From Amycolatopsis solani (GTDB lineage Bacteria; Actinomycetota; Actinomycetes; Mycobacteriales; Pseudonocardiaceae): a stretch of 64,000 bases of DNA. The stretch is from assembly GCF_033441515.1 (NCBI RefSeq), contig NZ_JAWQJT010000001.1, positions 2,604,001 to 2,668,000 on the forward strand, in the 5' to 3' direction. The notes beneath the pieces were generated by a model. It did no database searches, had not been told where the DNA came from, and saw nothing but the letters and a program-made list of their open reading frames with translations. This document shows positions 53,695-62,975 of this stretch, in pieces; position 1 is the first letter of the stretch, and every line of letters begins with the position of its first letter. Made by a program: the position numbers and the translations under genes.

Positions 53695-55227
53695 TCAGCC
53701 CCCTTCCGACCGGTCGCCGTGCAGCAGGCCGCGGACGGTGTCGATCGTGTCCGCGTCGGCCGGGTCCTTGTCCGGGCGGTAGCGGACCACCCGGGCGAAC
53801 CGCAGCGCCAGCCCGCCCGGGTAGCGCGTCGAAACCTGGGCGCTGTCCAGTTCGATCTCCACCACCACCTCGGGCCGCACGTACACCGTCCAGTCGTCGC
53901 GGCGGGTCTCGATCTCCTGGAACCTCGTCGTCTGCCACGCGAGCAGCTCGTCGGTCATGCCCTTGAACGTCTTGCCCACCATGATCGGCGGGCCGCCGTC
54001 CGGGTCGCGGGCGCCCAGGTGGAGGTTGGACAGCCGGCCGGTGCGCCTGCCGTGCCCCCACTCCGCCGCGAGCACCACCAGGTCGATCGTGTGCACCGGC
54101 TTGACCTTCAGCCACGCCCGCCCGCGCCGCCCGGCCGCGTACGGCGACGCCAGGTCCTTGACCATCACCCCTTCGTGCCCGGCTTCCATCGCCGCTTCCA
54201 GCACTTCGGCGGCCCGGGAAACGCCCACCTCGCCGGGGATCACGTGCGCCCCGGCGACCTTACGCAAGGCCGCGTTGCGCTCGGACAGCGGCGCGTCCAG
54301 CAGGTCGACGCCGTCGAGGTGCAGGCAGTCGAAGAAGTACGGCCGCAGCAGCAGCGCCTTCACCTGCTCGTCACGTGTGCTGCCGAACCGGCTCATCGTG
54401 TCCTGGAACGGCCGGGGGCGCCCGGCATCGGTCAGGGCGAGCGTTTCGCCGTCCAGCACCACCGATTCGCACGGCAGCGCCCGCACGAGCTCGACCAGCT
54501 CCTGCACGCTGCCGGTGATCTCGCGCAGCGTCCGCGTCCAGACGTGCACCTCGTCACCCTGGCGGTGCACCTGGATCCGCGCACCGTCCATCTTGTACTC
54601 GACGATCGCCTCGGCGTGCTCGGCGACGGCCTCGTCGAGCGACTCCGCCGGAGACGCCAGCATCGGCTTGACCGGGGTGCCGAGCGCGAGCCGGAACTCC
54701 GCCAGCGCGGCCTGCCCACCGGTCATCGCCGCGACCCCGGTGACGCCCAGCTTCCCGGACAGCATGAACGCCCGCCGCACGTCCGCGGCCGGTACCTCGG
54801 CCGCGGCCGCGACGGCGTCGACCATCACGCCCTCCAGCGCGCCCTGCCGCAACTCGCCGGTGACCAGCCGGAACAGGAACTGCTGCTCCTCCTCGGTGAG
54901 CCTGGCGAACAGCGCGCGCAGGATCTCCTGCCGACGCCCCGCGGAGCCCGAGCCCGCCGCGACCCCGGCGGCCTCGGTCAGCGCGGTGTCCACTTCGAGC
55001 ACCGACACGACGGGCTCCGGCGCGGGCGAAGCGCCGAGCCCGGCCAGGGTGCGCCAGCCCGCACCCAGCCTGTCCTGCGCCGTCTGCCCGGTCAGGTACG
55101 CGATCACGACGGGCAGCTCGACGAGCTCCGCGGCGCGCAGCACCGCGGCCAGGAGGGCGATCTTCGCCTTCCTGGACCTCGTCGCCGCCAGCTCGGCGGA
55201 CGCCCGGACCAACTCGCTCAGCAACAC
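53695..55227 (-). CDS. ligB: ATP-dependent DNA ligase (LigB-type)
   Basis: A 510-residue enzyme with three parts: an N-terminal helical DNA-binding domain (1-~190), a nucleotidyltransferase with motif I 'VEYKMDGARIQVH' (Lys212), motif III-like 'VLDGETLALTD' and motif IV 'EGVMVKDLASPYAAG', and a C-terminal OB fold ending 'RFARVVRYRPDKDPADAD' (motif VI). Length and layout match mycobacterial LigB (Rv3062, 507 residues). It is dispensable beside NAD-dependent LigA in relatives. GTG 55227 has no ribosome site, so the mRNA is probably leaderless. No Ku or LigD is present. Confidence 0.94.
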   Translation of the reverse strand: MLLSELVRASAELAATRSRKAKIALLAAVLRAAELVELPVVIAYLTGQTAQDRLGAGWRTLAGLGASPAPEPVVSVLEVDTALTEAAGVAAGSGSAGRRQEILRALFARLTEEEQQFLFRLVTGELRQGALEGVMVDAVAAAAEVPAADVRRAFMLSGKLGVTGVAAMTGGQAALAEFRLALGTPVKPMLASPAESLDEAVAEHAEAIVEYKMDGARIQVHRQGDEVHVWTRTLREITGSVQELVELVRALPCESVVLDGETLALTDAGRPRPFQDTMSRFGSTRDEQVKALLLRPYFFDCLHLDGVDLLDAPLSERNAALRKVAGAHVIPGEVGVSRAAEVLEAAMEAGHEGVMVKDLASPYAAGRRGRAWLKVKPVHTIDLVVLAAEWGHGRRTGRLSNLHLGARDPDGGPPIMVGKTFKGMTDELLAWQTTRFQEIETRRDDWTVYVRPEVVVEIELDSAQVSTRYPGGLALRFARVVRYRPDKDPADADTIDTVRGLLHGDRSEGG

Positions 55228-55297
55228 CCGGACATCATGACCCGCACCACCGACAATTTCAGAACGGCCGGACGTCCGGCCTGGTCAGAGGGCAGTC

Positions 55298-56161
55298 TCA
55301 GCCGGTGTGGGGTTGCGACGACCGGGTGTTCGCCTGCCGTTCGTCGGCCGCGATCCAGCTGGCCAGCAGGCCGAGCGCGCGCTCGGTCTCCGAGCCCGGT
55401 TCGGCGTGGTAGACGACCATGCCCTGGTCGGGGTCCTGGGGCAGCCGCAGCGTCTCGTAGCGCAGCCGCAGCTCGCCGACGACGGGGTTCATCAGCACCT
55501 TCCACCCCTGCGCCTTCTCCTGCACGGCGTGCTCGGCCCACAGCTTCCGGAACTGCTCGCTGGCCAGGGAAAGCTCCCCGATCAGCTGGGCGAACCGCGC
55601 GTCACCGGGGTGCCGTCCGCTTTCCGCGCGCAGGTTCGCGACCAGCTCGCGGCAGACGGCGTCGTACTCCGGGTGCAGCTGCTTCGCGCGCTCGTCGGTG
55701 AAGATGAGCTTCGGCATGTTGCGTTCGGGCAGGTCGGCGAAGGCGAACGCGACTGCGCCGCCGAGCGCGTTCCAGGCCAGCACGTCCATGTACCGCCCGA
55801 AGACGAACGCCGGCGCCTGGATGGCGTCGAGCAGCTGCTGCAGCTCGGGCCGGACCAGCTGCGGCGCCCGGTCGTCCCGGCGCTTGGGCGCGGCGAGGTT
55901 GCGCAGGTAGGACTCCTCGCCGGAGTTCAGCCGCAGCGCGCGGGCCAGCGCGTCGAGGACCGCGTCCGAGACGTTCTTCGCGCGGCCTTGCTCCAGCCGC
56001 GTGTAGTAGTCGACGCTGATGCCGGACAGCTGCGCCAGCTCCTCCCGGCGCAGGCCCTTGACCCGCCGCTGCGTGATCCCCCGCGGCAGGCCCAGGTCCG
56101 CGGGGTCCAGTGCGGCGCGGCGTGCCTTCAGGAAGGCGCCCAGCTCGGCTGCGTCACTCAT
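55298..56161 (-). CDS. Xre-type regulator with MmyB-like ligand-binding domain
   Basis: A 287-residue protein. An N-terminal HTH (~8-80, 'GITQRRVKGLRREELAQLSG', 'ISVDYYTRLEQGR') is followed by the MmyB-like PAS-related domain (~110-270, 'PAFVFGRYMDVLAWNALGGA', 'LHPEYDAVCRELVANLRAES', 'MNPVVGELRLRYETLRLP'). ATG 56161 has TGGAGG upstream. This architecture in actinobacteria is commonly divergent from an oxidoreductase it regulates, and here that neighbour is the aldo-keto reductase 99 bases away. A fatty-acid-like ligand has been seen in a structural homologue; for this protein it is unknown. Confidence 0.92.
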   Translation of the reverse strand: MSDAAELGAFLKARRAALDPADLGLPRGITQRRVKGLRREELAQLSGISVDYYTRLEQGRAKNVSDAVLDALARALRLNSGEESYLRNLAAPKRRDDRAPQLVRPELQQLLDAIQAPAFVFGRYMDVLAWNALGGAVAFAFADLPERNMPKLIFTDERAKQLHPEYDAVCRELVANLRAESGRHPGDARFAQLIGELSLASEQFRKLWAEHAVQEKAQGWKVLMNPVVGELRLRYETLRLPQDPDQGMVVYHAEPGSETERALGLLASWIAADERQANTRSSQPHTG

Positions 56162-56260
56162 GCCTCCAGTATCCCCGGCTCGCGGCGCCCCGCCTGGTAC
56201 TGCCAGACCCAGGTTGAGCGTGACCTGGTCCGGCCCGCCCGCCGCTTCCAGAGTGGTGGC

Positions 56261-57286
56261 ATGAAACGACGAATTCTGGGCGGTACGGGCATCTCGGTCA
56301 GCGAGTACGCGTTCGGCGCGATGATGCTGGGCAAGTGGGGCAACCCCGATCACGAAGAGGGCGTCCGGATGCTGCGCACGGCGCTCGACGCCGGCGTGAA
56401 CTTCTGGGACACCGCGGACATGTACTCCGACGGCGAGAACGAGCAGATCGTCGGAAAGGCGCTGAAAGGCCGCCGCGACGAGGTCGTGCTGGCCACCAAG
56501 GGCTTCTTCCCGATGGGTTCCGACCCCAACCAGGGCGGGCTCTCACGGCGGTGGCTGACCCGCGCGCTGGACGACAGCCTGCGCCGGCTCGACACCGACC
56601 ACGTCGACCTCTACCAGGTCCACCGGCCGGACCCGGCGACCGACATCGAGGAAACGCTTTCGGTGCTGACGGACTTCGTGCGCGCCGGCAAGGTCCGTGC
56701 GATCGGGTCGTCGGACTTCCCGGCCGAGCAGATCGTGGAAGCCCAGTGGGTGGCGGAAAAGCGTGGCCTGGCTCGGTTCCGCGCCGAGCAGCCGCCGTAC
56801 TCGATCTTCAACCGGGCGATCGAGACGGCCGTGCTGCCGACCGCGCAGAAGTACGGCATGGGCGTGCTGACGTGGAGCCCGCTGGCCAGCGGCTGGCTGT
56901 CGGGCAAGTACCTGAAACCGTCCGATGTGGACCTTGCCGAAGGTCGCCGGACGTTGCAGCTCCACAAGTTCGACCCGGCGCTGCCGGAGAACGCCGTCAA
57001 GTTCGAGGCGATCGCGCGGTTGAAGAAGATCGCGGACGACCTGGGCCGTCCGCTCACGCACCTGGCGACGGCGTTCGTCCGGGCGCACCCGGGCGTGACG
57101 TCGGCGATCATCGGCCCGCGGACACCGGCGCAGCTCGACGACCTGCTGGCCGGTGCGGACCTCGTGCTGGACGACGACGTGCTGGACCGGATCGACGAGA
57201 TCGTCCCGCCGGGCACGGACCTGAACCCGGCCGAGAAGGACTACACCCCGCCGGCGCTGGCGGACGCGCGCCTGCGCCGGCGGTAG
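56261..57286 (+). CDS. Aldo/keto reductase
   Basis: A 341-residue NADPH-dependent TIM-barrel reductase. The catalytic tetrad is complete: Asp50 and Tyr55 in 'FWDTADMYSDGENE', Lys80 in 'VLATKGFF', and His121 in 'DLYQVHRPDP'. The cofactor loop 'PLASGWLSGKYL' and the C-terminal 'SAIIGPRTPAQLDDLL' are typical of the AKR11/12-like group. The substrate is an unknown aldehyde or ketone. The start is ATG 56261. It is probably repressed or activated by the divergent MmyB-type regulator. Confidence 0.93.
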   Translation: MKRRILGGTGISVSEYAFGAMMLGKWGNPDHEEGVRMLRTALDAGVNFWDTADMYSDGENEQIVGKALKGRRDEVVLATKGFFPMGSDPNQGGLSRRWLTRALDDSLRRLDTDHVDLYQVHRPDPATDIEETLSVLTDFVRAGKVRAIGSSDFPAEQIVEAQWVAEKRGLARFRAEQPPYSIFNRAIETAVLPTAQKYGMGVLTWSPLASGWLSGKYLKPSDVDLAEGRRTLQLHKFDPALPENAVKFEAIARLKKIADDLGRPLTHLATAFVRAHPGVTSAIIGPRTPAQLDDLLAGADLVLDDDVLDRIDEIVPPGTDLNPAEKDYTPPALADARLRRR

Positions 57287-57298
57287 CGAGCCACGCCC

Positions 57299-57334
57299 GA
57301 GGCGCCACTTTCTCTACGAAAGATGCGGCGTCTC
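57299..57334. terminator. Imperfect hairpin between convergent aldo-keto reductase and fumC
   Basis: GAGGCGCC/GGCGTCTC (one wobble) outside and CTTTC/GAAAG inside around TCTAC. It lies 12 bases after one stop and nine before the other. Confidence 0.5.
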
Positions 57335-57343
57335 ACGCGGATT

Positions 57344-58741
57344 TCACTTGCCGCCGCGGGCCATGCGGAGGACGTCGAGGGCTTCGTCGAGCTGGGCTTC
57401 GGTGAGCTTGCCGTCCTTGACGTACCCGCGCTCGATGACGACCTCGCGGATCGTCTTCAGCTCCTTCAACGCCTGCTTCGCCACCGCGGCGGCTTCTTCG
57501 TAGCCGATGTACTTGTTGAGCGGCGTCACGATCGACGGCGAGCCCTCGGCGTAAGTACGCGTGCGCTCGGTGTTCACGGTGATGCCCGCGAAGACCTTGT
57601 CCGCCAGCAACCGCGAGACGGCCGCGAGCAGGCGCGCCGACTCGAGGACGTTGCGGGCGATCACCGGCAGGTTGACGTTCAGCTGGAAGTTGCCCGCGGC
57701 GCCGGCGAAAGCGACGGCCGCGTCGTTGCCGATCACCTGCGCGACGACCTGCAGCGTCGCCTCCGGGATCACCGGGTTCACCTTGCCCGGCATGATCGAC
57801 GAGCCGGGCTGCAGGTCCGGCAGCGCCAGCTCGGCGAGGCCGGTGCGCGGGCCGGAACCCAGCCAGCGCAGGTCGTTCGCGATCTTGTTGAGCGACACGG
57901 CGACCGTGCGCAGGTGCCCGGACGTCTCGACGACGCTGTCCTGCGTGGCCTGCGCCTCGAAGTGGTCGCGGGCCTCGGTCAGCGGCAGGCCGGTGACGGT
58001 GGCGAGTTCCGCGGCGACACTGGAACCGAAGCCGTCCGGTGCGTTGAGGCCCGATCCGACGGCGGTGCCGCCGATCGGCAGCTCGCCGAGGCGCGGCAGG
58101 CCCGACTTCAGCCGTTCGACGCCGAAGCGGACCTGCGACGCCCACGCGCCGGCCTCCTGGCCGAGCGTGATGGGCACGGCGTCCATCAGGTGCGTGCGCC
58201 CGGACTTCACGACGTCGGCCCACTCCGCGGCGCGCACCTCGATGGCACCGGCGAGGTACTCGAGCGCCGGGATGACGTCCTTGAGCACGGCTTCGGTCGC
58301 CGCGACGTGGATGGTCGTCGGGAAGGTGTCGTTGGACGACTGCGACGCGTTGACGTGGTCGTTCGGGTGCACGTCCCGGCCCAGGGCCCGGCTGGCGAGC
58401 GTCGCGATGACCTCGTTGGCGTTCATGTTCGACGACGTTCCGGACCCGGTCTGGAAGACGTCGATCGGGAAGTGCGCGTCGTGCGCGCCCTCGGCGACCT
58501 CGTCGGCGGCTTCGGCGATGGCGTCCGCGACGTCGGCGTCGAGCACGCCCAGCTTGTGGTTCACCCGCGCGGCGGCGGCCTTGAGCAGGCCGAGCGCGCG
58601 GATCTGCGCGCGCTCCAGGCCCCGGCCGGAGATGGGGAAGTTCTCGACGGCCCGCTGCGTCTGCGCGCGGTAGAGCGCGTCGGCAGGCACGCGGACCTCG
58701 CCCATGGTGTCGTGTTCGATCCGGTATTCCTGATCAGCCAT
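57344..58741 (-). CDS. fumC: Class II fumarate hydratase
   Basis: A 465-residue homotetrameric enzyme of the TCA cycle that interconverts fumarate and malate without an iron-sulfur cluster. '[18 protein letters not shown]', '[20 protein letters not shown]', '[13 protein letters not shown]' and the flexible-loop signature '[13 protein letters not shown]' (catalytic Ser, ~315) are all intact. ATG 58741 starts 27 bases after the DUF3592 gene on the same strand, so the two may be co-transcribed. In M. tuberculosis fum (Rv1098c) and glpX (Rv1099c) are adjacent; here four other genes do not fully separate the unit but lie between the two. Confidence 0.97.
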   Translation of the reverse strand: MADQEYRIEHDTMGEVRVPADALYRAQTQRAVENFPISGRGLERAQIRALGLLKAAAARVNHKLGVLDADVADAIAEAADEVAEGAHDAHFPIDVFQTGSGTSSNMNANEVIATLASRALGRDVHPNDHVNASQSSNDTFPTTIHVAATEAVLKDVIPALEYLAGAIEVRAAEWADVVKSGRTHLMDAVPITLGQEAGAWASQVRFGVERLKSGLPRLGELPIGGTAVGSGLNAPDGFGSSVAAELATVTGLPLTEARDHFEAQATQDSVVETSGHLRTVAVSLNKIANDLRWLGSGPRTGLAELALPDLQPGSSIMPGKVNPVIPEATLQVVAQVIGNDAAVAFAGAAGNFQLNVNLPVIARNVLESARLLAAVSRLLADKVFAGITVNTERTRTYAEGSPSIVTPLNKYIGYEEAAAVAKQALKELKTIREVVIERGYVKDGKLTEAQLDEALDVLRMARGGK

Positions 58742-58768
58742 GACACCGATTCTGGACCTGTTCGCGAG

Positions 58769-59392
58769 TCACCGCGTGGTGGCGTTGCGCACCCTGCGCC
58801 GCTCGCCTGCCACCGCCGTCACGGCCACCGAGCCGGCGAGGCCGCCCACACCCAGCCAGGCGAACACCAGGGCCACCGCCGGGTCCTGCTTTCCCGCGAG
58901 CTGGGTGGCGACGAGCCCGCCGGGGTCTTCGACGACCGGCACCCGGCTGCCGACCGCCAGCCGGGTGCCGGCGCCCGGGTCGAGCGAACCGGTGCTGCCG
59001 TCCGGGTTCCGCAGGTCGTAGGTGTAGTCGATCCCGGCTTTCAGGCGGTGCGCGGTCTCCGCCGCCACCACGGCGTCGACCTGCCTGCCCCGGGCGAGCA
59101 GGATCTCGTCGCCGGTGGCCGCCCAGCCGCCGTAGAACGCGGAGTACGCCGGCAGCAAGCCGAGCAGCACGAGCAACGCGCCCGTCCGGGCCAGCCAGCG
59201 GCCGAACAGCAGGAGGAGCACGAAGGACGCGGCCACGAAGAACACGAGACCTTCCGCTTGCGCCGACGGGAGTGCGAGCCGAACCGCCAGCACGAACCAG
59301 CCGAGGAGCACGACGGCGGCGGCCGACGCGCTCAGCAGCGTTCGCCGCACACCCCACGGCGGGCGCCGGTCGTCGGGTCGGCGGTGTCGCAC
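58769..59392 (-). CDS. DUF3592-like membrane protein
   Basis: A 207-residue protein with a basic N-terminus, three hydrophobic helices within the first 85 residues ('LLSASAAAVVLLGWFVLAVR', 'GLVFFVAASFVLLLLFGRWL', 'LLVLLGLLPAYSAFYGGWA'), an exported beta-rich domain ('VDAVVAAETAHRLKAGIDYT', 'GTRLAVGSRVPVVEDPGGLV') and a C-terminal helix ('ALVFAWLGVGGLAGSVAV'). 'VGSRVPVVEDP' is reminiscent of DUF3592 proteins. GTG 59392 opens the frame. It is divergent from the reductase gene at 59470. The function is unknown. Confidence 0.72.
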   Translation of the reverse strand: MRHRRPDDRRPPWGVRRTLLSASAAAVVLLGWFVLAVRLALPSAQAEGLVFFVAASFVLLLLFGRWLARTGALLVLLGLLPAYSAFYGGWAATGDEILLARGRQVDAVVAAETAHRLKAGIDYTYDLRNPDGSTGSLDPGAGTRLAVGSRVPVVEDPGGLVATQLAGKQDPAVALVFAWLGVGGLAGSVAVTAVAGERRRVRNATTR

Positions 59393-59469
59393 GTCGTCGA
59401 GTGAACTCCGATCCGGCTAGGATCGGATGTGTTCTCGATCACCGCCATCCACCACTGGCTGGAGCGAGC

Positions 59470-60459
59470 ATGACCGAAGTCCCTGGGGACTCCTACGACC
59501 TCGTGATCATCGGCGCGGGCCCGACCGGCCTGTTCGCCGCCTACTACGCCGGGTTCCGCGGCCTCTCGATGGCGGTGGTCGACTCGCTGCCCGAGCCCGG
59601 CGGCCAGGTCACCGCGATGTACCCCGAGAAGATGATCTACGACGTCGGCGGGTTCGCCGAGGTCCGCGGGCGCGATCTGGTCGACGGCCTGGTGAAGCAG
59701 GCCGCGCCGTTCAAGCCGAAGTACCTCCTCGGGCGCAAGGCCGAGAAGCTGGAAACCGTCGGGGACAAGGTCGAACTGACCCTCGACGGCGGCGAGACCC
59801 TCCAAGCCGGCGCGGTCCTCATCACCGCGGGCATCGGCGAGTTCACCCCGCGCCCGCTCCCCGCCGGCGACGGCTGGCTCGGGCGCGGCATGGTCCACTT
59901 CGTCCCCTCACTGGCCGCGCACGCCGGCCAGCACGTCGTGGTCGTCGGCGGCGGCGATTCGGCGTTCGACTGGATCCTCGCGCTGCACCCGGTCGCCGCG
60001 AGCGTGACCCTCGTGCACCGCCGCGCGAAGTTCCGCGCCGCCGAGTCGATCGTCCGGCAGGCGCGCGAGCTCGGCACCCGGATCATCACCGACGCCGAGG
60101 TCACGCGGTTCGTCGAAAACGCGAGCGGCGCGCTCGAAGCCGTCGACGTCTCGGTCAAGGGCGCCGAAGACGAGCGGCTGCCGGCCAACGCCGTCGTCGC
60201 GGCGCTCGGGTTCACCGCCGACCTCGGGCCGATCGAGAGCTGGGGGCTGGAGATCGACCACCGCGCGATCGCCGTCGACTCGACCATGGCGACCGCGCGC
60301 GAACGCGTCTACGCCGCCGGGGACGTCGCCGCGTACCCGGGGAAGGTCAAGCTGATCGCGACCGGGTTCGGCGAGGCGGCGACCGCCGTCAACAACATCG
60401 CCGTCGCGCTCGATCCGGACGCCCACCTGTTCCCCGGGCATTCGAGCAACGCCGAGTAG
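59470..60459 (+). CDS. Ferredoxin/flavodoxin-NADP+ reductase, thioredoxin-reductase-like type
   Basis: A 329-residue FAD/NAD(P) two-dinucleotide-fold protein. FAD motif 'VIIGAGPTGLFAAYYAGFRG' (15-20 core), 'EPGGQVTAMYPEKMIYDVGG', NAD(P) motif 'VVVGGGDSAFDWIL' and 'VYAAGDVAAYPGKVKLIATG' are present. The redox-active CxxC of thioredoxin reductases is absent. The C-terminus 'GEAATAVNNIAVALDPDAHL' followed by 'FPGHSS' is the YumC-type ferredoxin-NADP reductase ending. It should supply reduced ferredoxin or flavodoxin from NADPH. The ATG at 59470 has GGAG upstream. It is convergent with the serine protease gene, with only one base between their stops. Confidence 0.92.
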   Translation: MTEVPGDSYDLVIIGAGPTGLFAAYYAGFRGLSMAVVDSLPEPGGQVTAMYPEKMIYDVGGFAEVRGRDLVDGLVKQAAPFKPKYLLGRKAEKLETVGDKVELTLDGGETLQAGAVLITAGIGEFTPRPLPAGDGWLGRGMVHFVPSLAAHAGQHVVVVGGGDSAFDWILALHPVAASVTLVHRRAKFRAAESIVRQARELGTRIITDAEVTRFVENASGALEAVDVSVKGAEDERLPANAVVAALGFTADLGPIESWGLEIDHRAIAVDSTMATARERVYAAGDVAAYPGKVKLIATGFGEAATAVNNIAVALDPDAHLFPGHSSNAE

Positions 60460-60460
60460 A

Positions 60461-61210
60461 TCAGGCCTTCGTCTTCTCCGCGATCCACGGCGCGTACGCG
60501 ACGACGGACGTGTAGATCGACGGCGCGGTGGCGCATTCCGGGTTGTCGTTGCCCGGGCGGCTGGTGACGCCGACAAGCGACCAGTGGTCGCCGTCGCGGA
60601 CGATTTCGGGGCCGCCCGAGTCGCCGAAGCACGCCCCGGACTTGCCGCCGGGGTTGTCCGTGCACAGCTCCGCCGTGCCGTCGAACACCGATGTGCACTT
60701 CGCGCCTTCGACGATGTGCGTGTCGAGCTGCTGCAGCGTCTTCGGGATCTGGCCGCAGTTGAGCTTCGGGCACGTCTGGCCCCAGCCGAGGATGCGGGTC
60801 GCCGTGCCCGGTGCCGCCGCCGTCGCCAGCCCGACCGGCGCCGCCTTCACCGGCGCCGCCAGCCGCAGCAGCGCGATGTCGCCCGCCGGGTGCTGGGTGT
60901 CGAACGCCGGGTTGACGACGATGCTTGCGACCTTCGCGACTTCGCCGCCTTCGCCGGAGTCGTTCGTCCCCGCCCGCACCGACACCGCGGCCGGGGACTT
61001 GTCGAACGCGCAGTGCGCGGCGGTGACCACCCAGGTGGGGGCGATCAGCGCGCCGGCGCAGAACAGCTTTCCGGTGGCGGAGTGCAGCGACACCGCGAAC
61101 GGGTACGGCTGATCGGCGTCGCCGCCCCCGACGATCGCGGGTTCGGCCGACGCGGTGGCGGGGACCAGGGCGAACACCAGAACCAGCAGGACCAGCAGTC
61201 GCCTGGGCAC
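60461..61210 (-). CDS. Secreted chymotrypsin-fold (S1) serine protease
   Basis: A 249-residue protein. The signal peptide ends at 'TASA' (~22) and an 'EPAIVGGGDA' junction shows the mature IVGG N-terminus after only a two- or three-residue propeptide. The triad is His66 ('VVTAAHCAF'), Asp111 ('GDIALLRL') and Ser198 ('GACFGDSGGP'). Gly192 stands where trypsin has Asp189, so preference for basic P1 residues is unlikely. Six cysteines suit three disulfides. GTG 61210 has AAGGAG upstream and lies eight bases after glpX on the same strand, an odd partner for a metabolic enzyme. Confidence 0.92.
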   Translation of the reverse strand: MPRRLLVLLVLVFALVPATASAEPAIVGGGDADQPYPFAVSLHSATGKLFCAGALIAPTWVVTAAHCAFDKSPAAVSVRAGTNDSGEGGEVAKVASIVVNPAFDTQHPAGDIALLRLAAPVKAAPVGLATAAAPGTATRILGWGQTCPKLNCGQIPKTLQQLDTHIVEGAKCTSVFDGTAELCTDNPGGKSGACFGDSGGPEIVRDGDHWSLVGVTSRPGNDNPECATAPSIYTSVVAYAPWIAEKTKA

Positions 61211-61218
61211 GGATCTCC

Positions 61219-62268
61219 TTACGGCAGCGGGGGCACGACGTCGTCGTCGGGCGTGTCCAGCTGGCCGTCGAAGTTGACCGAGGAGTACGCCCGCAGCTTG
61301 GTGAGGCGGTGGTAGCCGTCGATCATTCTGACGGTCCCGGACTTGGACCGCATCACGATGGACTGCGTCGTCGCGCCGCCCTCGCGGTAGTGGACGCCGC
61401 GCAGCAGGTCGCCGTCGGTGACGCCGGTGGCGCAGAAGAAGACGTTGTCGCCGGTCACGAGGTCGTCGTTCAGCAGCACGCGGTCGAGGTCGTGCCCGGC
61501 TGCGATGGCCTTCTCGCGCTCGGCGTCGTCCTTCGGCCACAGCCGGCCCTGCAGCTCGCCGCCGAGGCACTTCATCGCGCAGGCCGCGATGATGCCCTCG
61601 GGGGTGCCGCCGATGCCGACCAGCATGTCGACGCCGGTGGTCGGGCGGGCCGCGGCGATCGCGCCCGCGACGTCGCCGTCGGAGATGAAGCGGATCCGCG
61701 CGCCCGCGTCGCGGATCTCCTTGATGAGCTGCTCGTGCCGTGGCCGGTCGAGCACGCACACGGTGACGTCGCCGACGCTGCTGTTCTTCGCCTTGGCGAC
61801 GCGGCGAATGTTCTCCGCGATCGGCGCGCCGAGCTCGACCTTGCCCGCCGCTTCCGGCCCGACGGCCAGCTTCTCCATGTAGAACACCGCGGACGGGTCG
61901 AACATCGCGCCGCGCTCGGCGACCGCGAGGACCGCGAGCGCGTTCGGCATGCCCTTCGCCATCAGCGTGGTGCCGTCGACCGGGTCCACCGCGACGTCGC
62001 AGTCCGGCCCGTCGCCGTTGCCGACCTCTTCGCCGTTGAACAGCATCGGGGCTTCGTCCTTCTCGCCCTCGCCGATCACGACGACACCGCGCATCGACAC
62101 GGTCGACACCAGCTGGCGCATCGCGTCGACGGCCGCGCCGTCCCCGCCGATCTTGTCGCCGCGGCCGACCCAGCGACCGGCGGCCATGGCGGCGGCTTCG
62201 GTCACCCGGACCAGCTCCATCGCGAGGTTGCGGTCGGGTGCTTCACGACGACGCGGCTCGGTGGACAT
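61219..62268 (-). CDS. glpX: Class II fructose-1,6-bisphosphatase
   Basis: A 349-residue gluconeogenic phosphatase. '[18 protein letters not shown]' and '[20 protein letters not shown]' (DPVDGT at 95-100, metal site), '[16 protein letters not shown]' and '[20 protein letters not shown]' are the GlpX signatures. It is the main FBPase in mycobacteria (Rv1099c). ATG 62268 has GGGAGG upstream. It follows xseB by 84 bases on the same strand and precedes the secreted protease by eight. No glycerol-operon genes are near, as usual for actinobacteria. Confidence 0.97.
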   Translation of the reverse strand: MSTEPRRREAPDRNLAMELVRVTEAAAMAAGRWVGRGDKIGGDGAAVDAMRQLVSTVSMRGVVVIGEGEKDEAPMLFNGEEVGNGDGPDCDVAVDPVDGTTLMAKGMPNALAVLAVAERGAMFDPSAVFYMEKLAVGPEAAGKVELGAPIAENIRRVAKAKNSSVGDVTVCVLDRPRHEQLIKEIRDAGARIRFISDGDVAGAIAAARPTTGVDMLVGIGGTPEGIIAACAMKCLGGELQGRLWPKDDAEREKAIAAGHDLDRVLLNDDLVTGDNVFFCATGVTDGDLLRGVHYREGGATTQSIVMRSKSGTVRMIDGYHRLTKLRAYSSVNFDGQLDTPDDDVVPPLP

Positions 62269-62352
62269 CAGGCCTCCCGGATCGTGGAACTGGCGGGTGA
62301 ACAGTCTGTCAGATCCCTGTCCGGTTTCCCGATGCCGCAGACATGGCAAACG

Positions 62353-62580
62353 TCACTGACCGTCGCCGGTTTCGTCCTCCACGGACGCCAGAGCAGCCTC
62401 GATGCGCTCGCGCGCGCCTTCGAGATGGCGCTCACAGACCTTCGCGAGCTTCTCGCCCTTCTCCCACAACGCGAGCGACTGCTCGAGGGACAGGCCACCG
62501 GCCTCGAGCTCGCGGACGACCTCGACGAGGCGGTCGCGCGCCTGCTCGTAGCCGAGTTCCTCGCTGGGTGCTTCACTCAC
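62353..62580 (-). CDS. xseB: Exodeoxyribonuclease VII small subunit
   Basis: A 75-residue helical protein with the XseB pattern: '[20 protein letters not shown]', '[20 protein letters not shown]' and '[13 protein letters not shown]'. It assembles with XseA to degrade single-stranded DNA in short steps. GTG 62580 overlaps the stop of the small gene between xseA and xseB (GTGA), so translation is coupled. Length is typical (75-85). Confidence 0.95.
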   Translation of the reverse strand: MSEAPSEELGYEQARDRLVEVVRELEAGGLSLEQSLALWEKGEKLAKVCERHLEGARERIEAALASVEDETGDGQ

Positions 62581-62975
62581 GCTCGGTGCTCTCCGACCTT
62601 CCGGGCTTCCACGCTGTTCGCGCACACTACCGCGCTGGCCATGGCGTGGTCGTACCCGACGAACGCGAGGGCGAACTCCTGCCCGTCACCGTCCGCGATC
62701 GCTTCTTCGAGGTTCTCCTGCGCGCCCGCCACCCGCCGCCGGTGGCCCGCGCCCTCGGCGAACCACCAGCGCGGACCGACCTGCATCGACGTCGCTTCGG
62801 ACAGCCGGCGCAGCTGCGGGCCCAGGTCGCGGCGGCCGGCGCTGTGGCAGCCGGCGAGCAGCGCCGTCCAGCACTCGGCGGCGGCCCGGTCGGTCCGCAT
62901 CGCCTGGTCGAGCAGCGGCCGCGCGCCGAGGCGCCGGGCCGCGTCCACCGTGAGCGGGAGGAACGTCGCTCTCAC
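62577..62975 (-). CDS. Uncharacterised protein wedged between xseA and xseB
   Basis: A 132-residue protein from the GTG at 62975, which overlaps the xseA stop (GTGA); its own stop overlaps xseB the same way. The sequence '[20 protein letters not shown]' and '[20 protein letters not shown]' suggests helices, and '[20 protein letters not shown]' with '[20 protein letters not shown]' follows. No domain was recognised. The tight coupling on both sides suggests expression in step with exonuclease VII. M. tuberculosis has xseA and xseB directly adjacent, so this is an addition. Confidence 0.75.
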   Translation of the reverse strand: MRATFLPLTVDAARRLGARPLLDQAMRTDRAAAECWTALLAGCHSAGRRDLGPQLRRLSEATSMQVGPRWWFAEGAGHRRRVAGAQENLEEAIADGDGQEFALAFVGYDHAMASAVVCANSVEARKVGEHRA

